Assembly (NCBI GenBank): GCA_947623455.1
Contig: OX392529.1
Span: 6,076,001 to 6,140,000, forward strand
Origin: Mimachlamys varia
Taxonomy: Eukaryota > Mollusca > Bivalvia > Pectinida > Pectinidae
Direction: 5' to 3'
DNA: 64,000 nucleotides
Part shown: piece after piece, positions 31,601 to 46,600 of the stretch
How the letters are laid out: each line of letters opens with the position of its first letter
Position numbering within the stretch: position 1 is the stretch's first letter
Notes under the pieces: generated by a model
What the model saw: only the letters and a program-made list of their open reading frames with translations
What the model was told of the DNA's origin: nothing
Database searches by the model: none
Position numbers and translations under genes: made by a program

Positions 31601-34600
31601 TAGGATGTTATTTACGGGACTGTACCACTACTGTCTATATCTAGGATGTTATGTACGGGACTGTACCACTACTGTCTGTATCTAGGATGTTATTTACGAG
31701 ACTGTACCACTACTGTCTGTATCTAGGATGTTATTTACGGGACTGTACCACTACTGTCCATATCTAGGATGTTATTTACGGGACTGTATCACTACTGTCT
31801 ATATCTAGGATGTTATTTACGGGACTGTACCACTACTGTCTGTATCTAGGATGTTATTTACGGGACTGTACCACTACTGTCCATATCTAGGATGTTATTT
31901 ACGGGACTATACCACTACTGTCTGTATCTAGGATGTTATTTACGAGACTGTACCACTACTGTCCATATCTAGGATGTTATTTACGAGACTGTACCACTAC
32001 TGTCCATATCTAGGATGTTATTTACGAGACTGTACCACTACTGTCCATATCTAGGATGTTATGTGCGGGACTATATCACTACTGTCCATATCTAGGATGT
32101 TATTTACGGGACTGTACCACTACTGTCCATATCTAGGATGTTATTTACGAGACTGTAACATTACTGTCCATATCAAGGATGTTATTTACGGGACTGTACC
32201 ACTACTGTCTGTATCTAGGATGTTATTTACGGGACTGTATCACTACTGTCTATATCTAGGATGTTATTTACGGGACTATACCACTACTGTCTATATCTAA
32301 GATGTTATTTACGGGACTGTATCACTACTGTCTATATCTAGGATGTTATTTACGGGACTATACCACTACTGTCTATATCTAGGATGTTATTTACGAGACT
32401 GTACCACTACTGTATATATCTAAGATGTTATTTACGTGACTGTACCACTACTGTATATATCTAAGATGTTATATACGAGACTGTATCACTACTGTCCATA
32501 TCTAGGATGTTATTTACGGGACTGTACAATTACTGGCTGTATCTAGGATGTTATTTACGGGACTGTATCACTACTGTCTATATCTAGGATGTTATTTACG
32601 GGACTGTACCACTACTGTCCATATCTAGGATGTTATTTACGGGACTGTACCACTACTGTCTGTATCTAGGATGTTATTTACGAGACTGTACCACTACTGT
32701 ATATATCTAAGATGTTATTTACGAGACTGTACCACTACTGTCTATATCTAAGATGTTATTTACGAGACTGTACCACTACTGTATATATCTAAGATGTTAT
32801 TTTCGAGACTGTATCACTACTGTCCATATCTAGGATGTTATTTACGGGACTGTACCATTACTGTCTGTATCTAGGATGTTATTTACGGGACTGTACCACT
32901 ACTGTCCATATCTAGGATGTTATGTACGGGACTGTACAACTACTGTCTATATCTAGGATGTTATTTACGGGACTGTACCATTACTGTCCATATCTAGGAT
33001 GTTATTTACGGGACTGTATCACTACTGTCCATATCTAGGATGTTATTTACGGGACTGTACCATTACTGTCTGTATCTAGGATGTTTGTTTACGGGACTGT
33101 ACCACTACTGTCCATATCTAGGATGTTATTAATGGGACTGTACCACTGCTGTCTATATCTAGGATGTTATTTACGGGACTGTACCACTGTTGTCTTTATC
33201 TAGGATGTTATTTACGTGACTTTACCACTACTGTCTGTATCTAGGATGTTATTTACGGGACTGTATCACTACTGTCTATATCTAGGATGTTATTTACGGG
33301 ACTGTACCACTACTGTTTATATCTAGGATGTTATTTACGGGACCGTACCATTACTGTCCATATCTAGGATGTTATTTACGGGACTGTACCACTACTGTCT
33401 ATATCTAGGATGTTATTTACGGGACTGTACCACTACTGTTTATATCTAGGATGTTATTTACGGGACTGTACCACTACTGTCCATATCTAGGATGTTATTT
33501 ACGGGACTGTACCACTACTGTCTGTATCTAGGATGTTATTTACGAGACTGTACCACTGTTGTCTTTATCTAGGATGTTATTTACGTGACTGTACCACTAC
33601 TGTCTGTATCTAGGATGTTATGTACGGGACTGTATCACTACTGTCTATATGTAGGATGTTATTTACGGGACTGTATCACTACTGTCTATATCTAGGATGT
33701 TATTTACGGGACTGTACCACTACTGTCTGTATCTAGGATGTTATTTACGGGACTGTACCACTACTGTCTATATCTAGGATGTTATTTACGGGACTGTACC
33801 ATTACTGTCTGTATGTAGGATGTTATTTACGGGACTGTACCACAACTGTCCATATCTAGGATGTTATTTACGGGACTGTACCACTACTGTCCATATCTAG
33901 GATGTTATTTACGGGACTGTACCACTACTGTCTGTATCTAGGATGTTATTTACGAGACTGTACCATTACTGTCTATATCTAGGATGTTATTTACGAGACT
34001 GTACCACTACTGTCTGTATCTAGGATGTTATTTACGGGACTGTACCACTACTGTCTATATCTAGGATGTTATGTACGGGACTGTACCACTACTGTCTGTA
34101 TCTAGGATGTTATTTACGAGACTGTACCACTACTGTCTGTATCTAGGATGTTATTTACGGGACTGTACCACTACTGTCCGTATCTAGGATGTTATTTACG
34201 GGACTGTACCACTGCTGTCTGTATCTAGGATGTTATGTACGGGACTGTACCACTACTGTCTGTATCTAGGATGTTATTTACGAGACTGTACCACTACTGT
34301 CCATATCCAGGATGTTATTTACGGGACTGTACCACTACTGTCCATATCTAGGATGTTATTTACGAGACTGTACCACTACTGTCCATATCTAGGATGTTAT
34401 TTACGGGACTGTACCACTACTGTCTATATCTAGGATGTTATGTACGGGACTGTACCACTACTGTCTATATCTAGGATGTTATGTACGAGACTGTACCACT
34501 ACTGTCTATATCTAGGATGTTATGTACGGGACTGTACCATTACTGTCCATATCTAGGATGTTATTTACGGGACTGTACCACTACTGTCTGTATCTAGGAT

Positions 34601-37600
34601 GTTATTTACGGGACTGTACCACTACTGTCTATATCTAGGATGTTATGTACGGGACTGTACCACTACTGTCTGTATCTAGGATGTTATTTACGGGACTGTA
34701 CCACTACTGTCCATATCTAGGATGTTATTTACGAGACTGTACCACTACTGTCCATATCTAGGATGTTATGTGCGGGACTATATCACTACTGTCCATATCT
34801 AGGATGTTATTTACGGGACTGTACCACTACTGTCCATATCTAGGATGTTATTTACGAGACTGTAACATTACTGTCCATATCAAGGATGTTATTTACGGGA
34901 CTGTACCACTACTGTCTGTATCTAGGATGTTATTTACGGGACTGTATCACTACTGTCTATATCTAGGATGTTATTTACGGGACTATACCACTACTGTCTA
35001 TATCTAAGATGTTATTTACGGGACTGTATCACTACTCTCTATATCTAGGATGTTATTTACGGGACTATACCACTACTGTCTATATCTAGGATGTTATTTA
35101 CGAGACTGTACCACTACTGTATATATCTAAGATGTTATTTACGTGACTGTACCACTACTGTATATATCTAAGATGTTATATACGAGACTGTATCACTACT
35201 GTCCATATCTAGGATGTTATTTTTCGGGACTGTACAATTACTGTCTGTATCTAGGATGTTATTTACGGGACTGTATCACTACTGTCTATATCTAGGATGT
35301 TATTTACGGGACTGTACCACTACTGTCCATATCTAGGATGTTATTTACGGGACTGTACCACTACTGTCTGTATCTAGGATGTTATTTACGAGACTGTACC
35401 ACTACTGTATATATCTAAGATGTTATTTACGAGACTGTACCACTACTGTCTATATCTAAGATGTTATTTACGAGACTGTACCACTACTGTATATATCTAA
35501 GATGTTATTTTCGAGACTGTATCACTACTGTCCATATCTAGGATGTTATTTACGGGACTGTACCATTACTGTCTGTATCTAGGATGTTATTTACGGGACT
35601 GTACCACTACTGTCCATATCTAGGATGTTATGTACGGGACTGTACAACTACTGTCTATATCTAGGATGTTATTTACGGGACTGTACCATTACTGTCCATA
35701 TCTAGGATGTTATTTACGGGACTGTATCACTACTGTCCATATCTAGGATGTTATTTACGGGACTGTACCATTACTGTCTGTATCTAGGATGTTTGTTTAC
35801 GGGACTGTACCACTACTGTCCATATCTAGGATGTTATTAATGGGACTGTACCACTGCTGTCTATATCTAGGATGTTATTTACGGGACTGTACCACTGTTG
35901 TCTTTATCTAGGATGTTATTTACGTGACTTTACCACTACTGTCTGTATCTAGGATGTTATTTACGGGACTGTATCACTACTGTCTATATCTAGGATGTTA
36001 TTTATGGGACTGTACCACTACTGTTTATATCTAGGATGTTATTTACGGGACCGTACCATTACTGTCCATATCTAGGATGTTATTTACGGGACTGTACCAC
36101 TACTGTCTGTATCTAGGATGTTATTTACGAGACTGTACCACTACTGTCCATATCCAGGATGTTATTTACGGGACTGTACCACTACTGTCCATATCTAGGA
36201 TGTTATTTACGAGACTGTACCACTACTGTCCATATCTAGGATGTTATTTACGGGACTGTACCACTACTGTCTGTATCTAGGATGTTATTTACGGGACTGT
36301 ATCACTACTGTCTATATCTAGGATGTTATTTACGGGACTGTACCACTACTGTTTATATCTAGGATGTTATTTACGGGACCGTACCATTACTGTCCATATC
36401 TAGGATGTTATTTACGGGACTGTACCACTACTGTCTATATCTAGGATGTTATTTACGGGACTGTACCACTACTGTTTATATCTAGGATGTTATTTACGGG
36501 ACTGTACCACTACTGTCCATATCTAGGATGTTATTTACGGGACTGAGTGTATTACATGTTCAGTGACTACACGCAGGGACTTGTAGCAGTTCTTCATACT
36601 ACAGTCATTTCATATCGGTTATATTTACTATACATTTCATTTGTCTCCGGGGTCAACATGAACAGTATTACTAATGACACCCGAGGTGCAGTGGCCGATG
36701 CTACGATGGATACGAGTGTAACGTCCATGTATACATGTAATGGCTTTAGCGATATCGCTGCCTGCTTCGCGCGGTTACACGTGCAGGTATCAACAGTACA
36801 GACCCAAATAGGTAGTCTAACTAAATCGGTTTCATGCTTGGAATCTTTTGCCGATAACACCAATGCAACTATTTGTGAGCTACATGAGAAAGTGCTCCCT
36901 AACTTAGAGTCCAAACTAACGGATAAAATAACTGAGGAGGAAAAGAATCGGACAAAACTTGATATGTGGACCCGGAAATGGAACCTCGTTATCAGAGGGG
37001 TCCCGGGACCCATTAAGGAAGTGCCGCGAGCCACGGAAAAGATCGTCCGTAAATTTCTTGTGGACTCACTTGGGTATACCCGTGAAAATGCAAATCAGTT
37101 ACCGCTGACGGCCGTACATCGACTCCCTGGTGGATCGGAGGGAAAGAACAATATAATTATTAGACTCAGCAGTCTACTAGACCGTGATGAAATCCTTGAG
37201 GCGGCCTACAAACTTCCCCGTGGAAGTGGCGTCAGTGTAGTCCCCGATGTCCCCCCATCCGTCAGTAAACGCCGAGCTGAGCTCCTGAAGTCCAGACGGG
37301 AAATGCCAGTCCAAGAAAGGTCCAAATACAAACTTATATACATGAAGGAATTCCCCTTTGTAGACATGATCGAAAAACGTCGATAAATAATTAAGAATAA
37401 ATAGAAAATGATTGAAATAAATTAACTGTCAATGTACTCTGATTCCAAATGAATTATGAAAATATCCATTTAATGCAAAATAAACAACACAGATATGTAT
37501 AATTCTAGATATCGGCAATTCAGTAATATCTGCGCTATATGCTACAGGCTTTGAACATTGTTTAGCGGTAATTATATAACAATTACATGGTCATATCTCT

Positions 37601-40600
37601 TGAATAGTAGACATGCATATGTATATGAGTACATCAGGATATATTAATTTAACATATGCATAATAATACATGTATATATGCAATCTAAGTATAAGCCTAA
37701 TTTACAATATATGATCACGGGCAATTGTACTTTAATAAAAACATATTAGAACAACTGTAAACCAGAAGCTGCTCAGTACGTACATTTGCGCTCATATAAG
37801 TAGTGTATATAATTATATTCATAATATCAATATCAATGTAATTGTAATGTTATTAGAATTGGTTTTGAACACGGCTTTATCCGCATATATACAAGTGGTG
37901 TATGTAATTATATTCATAATATCAATATCAATGTCATTGTAATGTTATTGGAATTGATTTGAACACGGCTTTATCCGCATATATACAAGTGGTGTATGTA
38001 ATTATATTCATAATATCAATATCAATGTCATTGTGATGTTATTAGAATTGATTTGAACACGGCTTTATCCGCATATATACAAGTGGTGTATGTAATTATA
38101 TTCATAATATCAATATCAATGTAATTGTAATGTTATTAGAATTGATTTGAACACGGCTTTATCCGCATATATACAAGTGGTGTATGTAATTATATTCATA
38201 ATATCAATATCAATGTCATTGTGATGTTATTAGAATTGATTTGAACACGGCTTTATCCGCATATATACAAGTGGTGTATGTAATTATATTCATAACATCA
38301 ATGTCATTGTAATGTTATTAGAATTGATTTGAACACGGCTTTATCCGCATATATACAAGTGGTGTATGTAATTATATTCATAATATCAATATCAATGTAA
38401 TTGTAATGTTATTAGAATTGATTTGAACACGGCTCTATCCGCATATTAATATACATCACTCTGAAAACAGATGTGCACACATACATCATTCGAGTCAATG
38501 TCGATGCGAGCCTGTAGTCACGTGCACCTCTACAGGTGAATTCAAACTTCAACACGATTGTCGTGGCTCTGATTATCAACCATTAGTAGTCTATATATAA
38601 TGTTATTAGAATTAGTTTCAATACGGCTTTATTCACTGCTGACCTTCCGCATGTTTTCTGATCTATACATGTATATGTCCATGTGTACACATTCAACCGG
38701 AGCGTGTTTCGTCGTATTCATATATATGTATCATTGTCGATATGAGCATGCAGTCACGTGTATCTCTACTGGTACGTTAAAAAAACACACGCGCGCGGTT
38801 CTCAACTCACTATATCATTATCGTCGTGACTCAGATAATAAATCTCAGTAAATACAAATACAACATACACAATTATGCATGTGTGCACTGACGTTTGTAT
38901 TAGAATATAGTATTATACATGTAGTATATGCGGTATTAGAATATTTATTTAGATACATGCATGGCACAATAAATAAAACTAATGTATATGCGGTCCGAGC
39001 ACTCGCACACGTGTGTGTATGTGTGGGTACGTATTATTCCTAAGCTTGGTTGGCTAATAATAATTAATGACAGTTTTCTTACTATTTCCCATTTACATTA
39101 TTCTCTGCTTAACTGTATGTATATATTCTAAAGTACTTTGCTTTGATAATTTATCACTACCAAGGGAGGTAATTATATCATTTGTACAGGAATTCTATTT
39201 CTATTCTTTCCTTTTTTTTTTTTTGCCCCCCCCCCCCCGTTTTTCTTGTTGGTTTGTATTGTTTTTGTTTTTTTTTTTTTAATCTTTATTATTATTTTAT
39301 TTATTTTTTTCTATTTCAGTTTTTTTTCCTCGTTTACCTGTTGATTTGTTTCACTCTATTTGCTTATTGTTTGATATGTATATTGAAAAGGTGTGCAGGT
39401 TATCTTTATCGTTATGGAGAATGTCACCACCGGAAGACGTTGAAGTGTTTTGCTTATTAATTTATTCTATAATCTCTTTTTTGTTTATATCTTCATCTCC
39501 AAATTATCAACATCTATCTCAGAATATGAACAGTCATACAAATCCAATCCTTGAACATATCCAAAATAAGTCTCCATATCTTAAGTTCTATGTAATTGTC
39601 ACTCATTTTCCCCTCCCTGCATGGTTATACCTCATATTTGTCATGATAGTTTTTGATAATGGATAGTGATGTATTACATTACTTAGTTAGGTTGGGAACT
39701 GTGAGTGACTCTTTATCTGAATGGTTCTCTAGTGTATCCCTGTGTTTTTTCAAAAATATTGAATTCCGCCTATTCAAATTCTATATGTTATCAATTTGTG
39801 GTGATATACATCCAAATCCGGGTCCAAATTACAATACTCAATTAGAAAACATATCTGTTTGTCACATTAATATTTGTTCTTTACGAAACAAACTTGATAC
39901 ACTTGAAGCAGAATTCTCAGATTATGATATCCTATGTATATCTGAAACGCATTTGCATGAATCTATTCCTGATAATAACATTTCCTTGGACAACTTTGGT
40001 AATATATTTAGAAAAGATCGCGATAATAATGGAGGCGGGGTACTTATTTATGCTAAAAATAACATTAACATTAAGCGTAGACCGGACCTTGAGTCCAATA
40101 ATCTTGAACTTATCTGGACTGAAATAGCTGCTAATAACAAATCTATTCTTATTGGTTGTATATATAGACCCCCTAATTCCTTAGTTAATTACTGGGATAT
40201 TCTCGATGAAAATCTCAACAATGCAGCTGATTTACAAAGAGACATTATTCTTGTGGGCGATATAAATCAAGATATGATTAATCTTAATCCAAATTCTCAT
40301 TTTCAAAGAATTTTATTAAAGTATGGATTAGAAAATACCGTTTCGGAACCTACAAGAATTACTTCTTCTTCTTCAAAGCTAATAGACGTAATAATAACTA
40401 ATAATACTAATCTTATAGCTAATACTTCAGTACATAGTCCCTCATGTAGTGATCACTGTCCAGTAACTACAGAGCTTAATTTTAAATCTCTTAAAAAGCA
40501 TGCTTATAAAAAAACACTCCTATACTTTAATAATACCGACTACGACGGTGCTAACAATTTTCTTAATTCTATCGATTGGAATGAACGCTTACAAGGTGAT

Positions 40601-43600
40601 ACCAATAACATGAATGCTATCCTCACTGATACAATTCTTACAGCTATTGACCAATATGTTCCAAAAAATACTGTAACTATTAGGCCCAACGATAAAATCT
40701 GGATGACGAATGACATTAGAATAAAAATTCGTCAGAGAAATCGTCAGCATTCGAAAGCTAAATTAACCAATACTCCTGCCTCTTGGAACAAATTTAGAAC
40801 TATTCGGAACGAAGTGATTTCTTCTATCCGTGAGGCAAAAGAAAAATACCTTTCTAAACTCCAATCATCCTTAGTTAATAAGTCTATTCCGCCCGGTAAA
40901 TGGTGGCGCATTGCCAAATCAGTTATGAATCTAAAAAACAAAAATGAAACAGATGCCCCTTTGGTTATAAACGGAGAGTTAAAATTACACCCTATTGACA
41001 AAGCTGAATCTTTCAACGACTATTTTACGTCTATATCTGTTTCCAATAAGAATGCTGACGATTTACCACCTGATTGTCCCCAACCTCAACAGACCTTCTC
41101 TACTATCAATATTACCGAACAAGACATTATAGATCAGTTACGTCTTCTCAACACAAGTAAACCTGCAGGTCCGGATACTATTCCCCCTAAATTTATCAAA
41201 GGTATTTCTAATTCGCTTATTAAACCACTGCATGTAATATTTAACAAGTCTATTTCTACTGGTATTCTTCCGACTGTATGGAAACATTCTAATGTCACTC
41301 CAATTTATAAAGGCAAAGGTTTACGATCTGATCCATCGAATTTTCGACCAATCTCTGTTACTCCTATTTTTAGTAAAATATTAGAAAAAATTGTCTTTAA
41401 GTACATGTTTAATTTTCTATCAGAGAATAATATCATTTCCAGAAATCAATCGGGGTTTTTACCTAAAGATTCAACTACTTTTCAACTACTGAATATATAT
41501 GACACAATTATAAAACATTTGGATAAGGGTAAAGAGGCAAGAATGGTTTTCTGCGATATAAGTAAAGCTTTTGACCGAGTTTGGCATGATGGTCTAATAT
41601 ATAAATTGAAAAAATATGGTATCAGCGGAAATATGATTAAGTGGTTTTCATCTTATTTAAACGGTAGGATGCAGAGAGTGGTCGTCGATGGATTCAGATC
41701 TTCTTGGAAAACCATTCAGGCAGGTGTGCCCCAAGGGTCCGTGTTGGGTCCATATCTATTTTTATTATATATAAATGATATATGTGAAAATTTAACTTCA
41801 GATTTGAAACTGTTTGCTGATGACACATCTTTGTATACACTTATAGAGGGAGACCGACAGGAATCTGCAAATATTTTAAATTCTGATCTCAGGAAAATTT
41901 CATTATGGGCAGACGCCTGGGGAATTGTTTTTAACCCAGAAAAAACAGTAGCTCTTCTTTTTTCAAGGCGGGTTGACTCCCAGACTTTACATCCTGATCT
42001 GGTCTTTAATAACCTTACTATCAAAAATGTAACAAATCACAAACATCTTGGTCTCTTCTTTAATTCTATGGCTAACTGGTCGACTCATATCAATTTTATT
42101 TATGAAAAAGCATATAAAAGGATAAATATACTCAGGATGTTGAAATACAAAATTGATAGAAGGTCTCTTACAACTATATATACTTCTTTTATTCGGCCTA
42201 TCCTAGAATATGCTAGTATTGTGTGGTCTAACTGTACCCAGGCAGAATGTAACCTCTTGGAGTCAATTCAACTTGATGCAATACGTATAATTACTGGCTT
42301 AAGAAAAGGAACTAGTCATTCAGTATTATATTATGAAACTGGTATTGTACCTCTCATTGCTAGAAGACATCTACATCAAAATATTACTTTTTATAATATT
42401 TTTAACAATAACTGTCCACATCATATCACTGACTTACTACAACCTTTTATTAACACCAATGATGTCTATAATTTTCGCCATGCTAGATTGTTTAATATTC
42501 CTGCCTTGAGAACTCAACTATACAGCAATAGTTTTTTTCCGTCCTTGATGTCTGAATGGAACAGTCCGTCCTGTCCGTTTCCCTCTATGTCTTCCGTACG
42601 TGAAATAAAAAAGGAATGCTTACAAGCTGGTATTACAGATAATTTCCCACAGTGTTCTGAAACATTTAAATATTCTGGCGAAAGAAAAATCAATATCGAT
42701 ATATGTCAGTTAAGAAATTCCGCTAGTAATCTAAACTCTGATTTATTTTATTCTCACTTATGTGATAGTCCTGCCTGCCGGTGTGGTTTTCCGATTGAAG
42801 ATTCCTATCACTATTTTCTTTATTGTCCTCTCTATACTAATCAAAGAATTCGCCTAAGTAACGCCATTGCTGTATTAGATGTTAACATTCCCCTTTCTAT
42901 CGAAACTTTCCTCTATGGATATAATAGTCATGTTTTTAATTCCGATGATATGTTATTGAAGATCGTACAGGAATACATTAGAGATACCAAACGCTTTATA
43001 TAAGATATTGATAACTAATTATAATTAATTGAGTTGATTTTAGATTTATTAATCAAGATGTGAAAAATAATTAAACTAAGAGGCATTTTGACATGTCTAA
43101 CATACGCTTCATGATTTATTTATATTCAACTTGCGAGACTCTCCGAAATTGTCTGTTTAATCACTATTATCTTTGCTTTACAACATGTATTTTCTAGTTG
43201 TGGATTTTATGTATTGTACTGTTATCAATGTAAGTATCGGGAGAGGGCTAATATAGGCATTGCCTGTTGCCCAATTCCCTTTGAATTAACATCTTCAATA
43301 AAATATTCTGAAATGACTGTACCACTACTGTCTGTATCTAGGATGTTATTTACGGGACTGTACCACTGTTGTCTTTATCTAGGATGTTATTTACGTGACT
43401 GTACCACTACTGTCTGTATCTAGGATGTTATGTACGGGACTGTATCACTACTGTCTATATGTAGGATGTTATTTACGGGACTGTATCACTACTGTCTATA
43501 TCTAGGATGTTATTTACGGGACTGTACCACTACTGTCTGTATCTAGGATGTTATTTACGGGACTGTACCACTACTGTCTATATCTAGGATGTTATTTACG

Positions 43601-46600
43601 GGACTGTACCATTACTGTCTGTATGTAGGATGTTATTTACGGGACTGTACCACAACTGTCCATATCTAGGATGTTATTTACGGGACTGTACCACTACTGT
43701 CCATATCTAGGATGTTATTTACGGGACTGTACCACTACTGTCTGTATCTAGGATGTTATTTACGAGACTGTACCATTACTGTCTATATCTAGGATGTTAT
43801 TTACGAGACTGTACCACTACTGTCTGTATCTAGGATGTTATTTACGGGACTGTACCACTACTGTCTATATCTAGGATGTTATGTACGGGACTGTACCACT
43901 ACTGTCTGTATCTAGGATGTTATTTACGAGACTGTACCACTACTGTCTGTATCTAGGATGTTATTTACGGGACTGTACCACTACTGTCCGTATCTAGGAT
44001 GTTATTTACGGGACTGTACCACTGCTGTCTGTATCTAGGATGTTATGTACGGGACTGTACCACTACTGTCTGTATCTAGGATGTTATTTACGAGACTGTA
44101 CCACTACTGTCCATATCCAGGATGTTATTTACGGGACTGTACCACTACTGTCCATATCTAGGATGTTATTTACGAGACTGTACCACTACTGTCCATATCT
44201 AGGATGTTATTTACGGGACTGTACCACTACTGTCTATATCTAGGATGTTATGTACGGGACTGTACCACTACTGTCTATATCTAGGATGTTATTTACGGGA
44301 CTGTACCACTACTGTCTATATCTAGGATGTTATGTACGGGACTGTACCATTACTGTCCATATCTAGGATGTTATTTACGGGACTGTACCACTACTGTCTG
44401 TATCTAGGATGTTATTTACGGGACTGTACCACTACTGTCTATATCTAGGATGTTATGTACGGGACTGTACCACTACTGTCTGTATCTAGGATGTTATTTA
44501 CGGGACTGTACCACTACTGTCTATATCTAGGATGTTATTTACGAGACTGTACCACTACTGTATATATCTAAGATGTTATTTAAGAGACTGTACCACTACT
44601 GTATATATCTAAGATGTTATTTATGAGACTGTATCACTACTGTCCATATCTAGGATGTTATTTACGAGACTGTATCACTACTGTCATTATCTAGGATGTT
44701 ATTTACGGGACTGTACCATTACTGTCTGTATCTAGGATGTTATGTACGGGACTGTATCACTACTGTCAATATCTAGGATTTTATTTACGGGACTGTACCA
44801 CTACTGTCTGTATCTAGGATGTTATTTACGGGACTGTATCACTACTGTCTATATCTAGGATGTTATTTACGGGACTGTATCACTACTGTCTATATCTAGG
44901 ATGTTATTTACGGGACTGTATCACTACTGTCTATATCTAGGATGTTATTTACGGGACTGTATCACTACTGTCCATATCTAGGATGTTATTTACGGGACTG
45001 TACCACTACTGTCTATATCTTGGATGTTATTTACGGGACTATACCACTACTGTCTATATCTAGGATGTTATTTACGGGACTGTACCACTACTGTCTATAT
45101 CTAGGATGTTATTTACGGGACTGTATCACTACTGTCCATATCTAGGATGTTATGTACGGGACTGTACCACTACTGTCTATATCTAGGATGTTATGTACGG
45201 GACTGTATCACTACTGTCAATATCTAGGATGTTATTTACGGGACTGTACCACTACTGTCTATATCTAGGATGTTATTTACGGGACTATACCACTACTGTT
45301 TATATCTAGGATGTTATTTACGGGACTGTACCACTACTGTCCATATCTAGGATGTTATTTACGGGACTGTATCACTACTGTCTATATCTAGGATGTTATG
45401 TACGGGACTGTATCACTACTGTCTATATCTAGGATGTTATGTACGGGACTGTATCACTACTGTCTATATCTAGGATGTTATGTACGGGACTGTATCACTA
45501 CTGTCCATATCTAGGATGTTATTTACGGGACTGTATCACTACTGTCAATATCTAGGATGTTATTTACGGGACTGTACCACTACTGTCTATATCTAGGATG
45601 TTATTTACGAGACTGTACCACTACTGTATATATCTAAGATGTTATTAACGAGACTGTACCACTACTGTATATATCTAAGATGTTATTTACGAGACTGTAT
45701 CACTACTGTCCATATCTAGGATGTTATTTACGAGACTGTATCACTACTGTCATTATCTAGGATGTTATTTACGGGACTGTACCATTACTGTCTGTATATA
45801 TGATGTTATGTACGGGACTGTATCACTACTGTCTATATCTAGGATGTTATTTACGGGACTGTATCACTACTGTCTATATCTAGGATGTTATTTATGGGAC
45901 TGTACCACTACTGTCCATATCTAGGATGTTATTTACGGGACTGTACCACTACTGTCCATATCTAGGATGTTATGTACGGGACTGTACCACTACTGTCCAT
46001 ATCTAGGATGTTATGTACGAGACTGTACCACTACTGTCCATATCTAGGATGTTATGTACGGGACTGTACCACTACTGTCCATATCTAGGATGTTATTTAC
46101 GGGACTGTATCACTACTGTCCATATCTAGGATGTTATTTACGGGACTGTATCACTACTGTCCATATCTAGGATGTTATGTACGAGACCGTACCACTACTG
46201 TATATATCTAGGATGTTATTTACGGGACCGTACCACTACTGTCTATATCTAGGATGTTATGTACGGGACTGTACCACTACTGTCTATATCTAGGATGTTA
46301 TTTACGGGACTGTACCACTACTGTCTATATCTAGGATGTTATGTACGGGACTGTACCACTACTGTCTATATCTAGGATGTTATGTACAGGACTGTATCAC
46401 TACTGTCTATATCTAGGATGTTATTTACGTGACTGTACCACTACTGTCTATATCTAGGATGTTATTTACGGGACCGTACCACTACTGTCTATATCTAGGA
46501 TGTTATGTTCATGACTGTACCACTACTGTCTATATCTAGGATGTTATGTACGGGATTGTACCACTACTGTCTATATCTAGGATGTTATTTACGGGACTGT

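Larger units (their letters stand above)
9985..36545. repeat. Giant 41-bp minisatellite, main block (about 648 copies)
   Basis: The unit reads CTAGGATGTTATTTACGG then GACTGTACCACTACTGT then CTATAT, 41 bp. The 17-base middle part is identical to the first 17 bases of the exon at 48276. Common variants are TATGTACGGG for TATTTACGGG, CTGTATCAC for CTGTACCAC, TCTGTATC or TCCATATC for TCTATATC, and ACGAGACTG. Variant patterns recur over kilobases, indicating higher-order duplication. Short open frames of 67-79 codons recur because three units equal 123 bp; these are not genes. Confidence 0.97.
36546..43314 (+). mobile_element. Full-length-looking two-ORF LINE (CR1/L2 group)
   Basis: A 6.77 kb insert interrupts the 41-bp array and is flanked by GACTG on both sides. 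It has a 5' leader of 112 bp, an intact ORF1 (242 codons), a 2.27 kb inter-ORF region with its own tandem repeats, and an intact ORF2 (1114 codons) with endonuclease, reverse transcriptase and a C-terminal Cys/His cluster. The 3' end has AATAAA at 43297 and stops at ATTCTGAAAT, which recalls the short 3' motifs of CR1-type elements. Both frames are open and the empty site is preserved nearby, so the insertion is probably recent. Clade assignment is by motif style only. Confidence 0.85.

Noticed and set aside
36594..37034. 146-codon minus-strand frame
   Set aside because: Shadow of the LINE ORF1 on the opposite strand.
39346..39666. 106-codon frame overlapping the LINE ORF2 start
   Set aside because: No recognisable domain and low-complexity composition. 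The overlap with ATG at 39659 is noted, but nothing else supports a protein.
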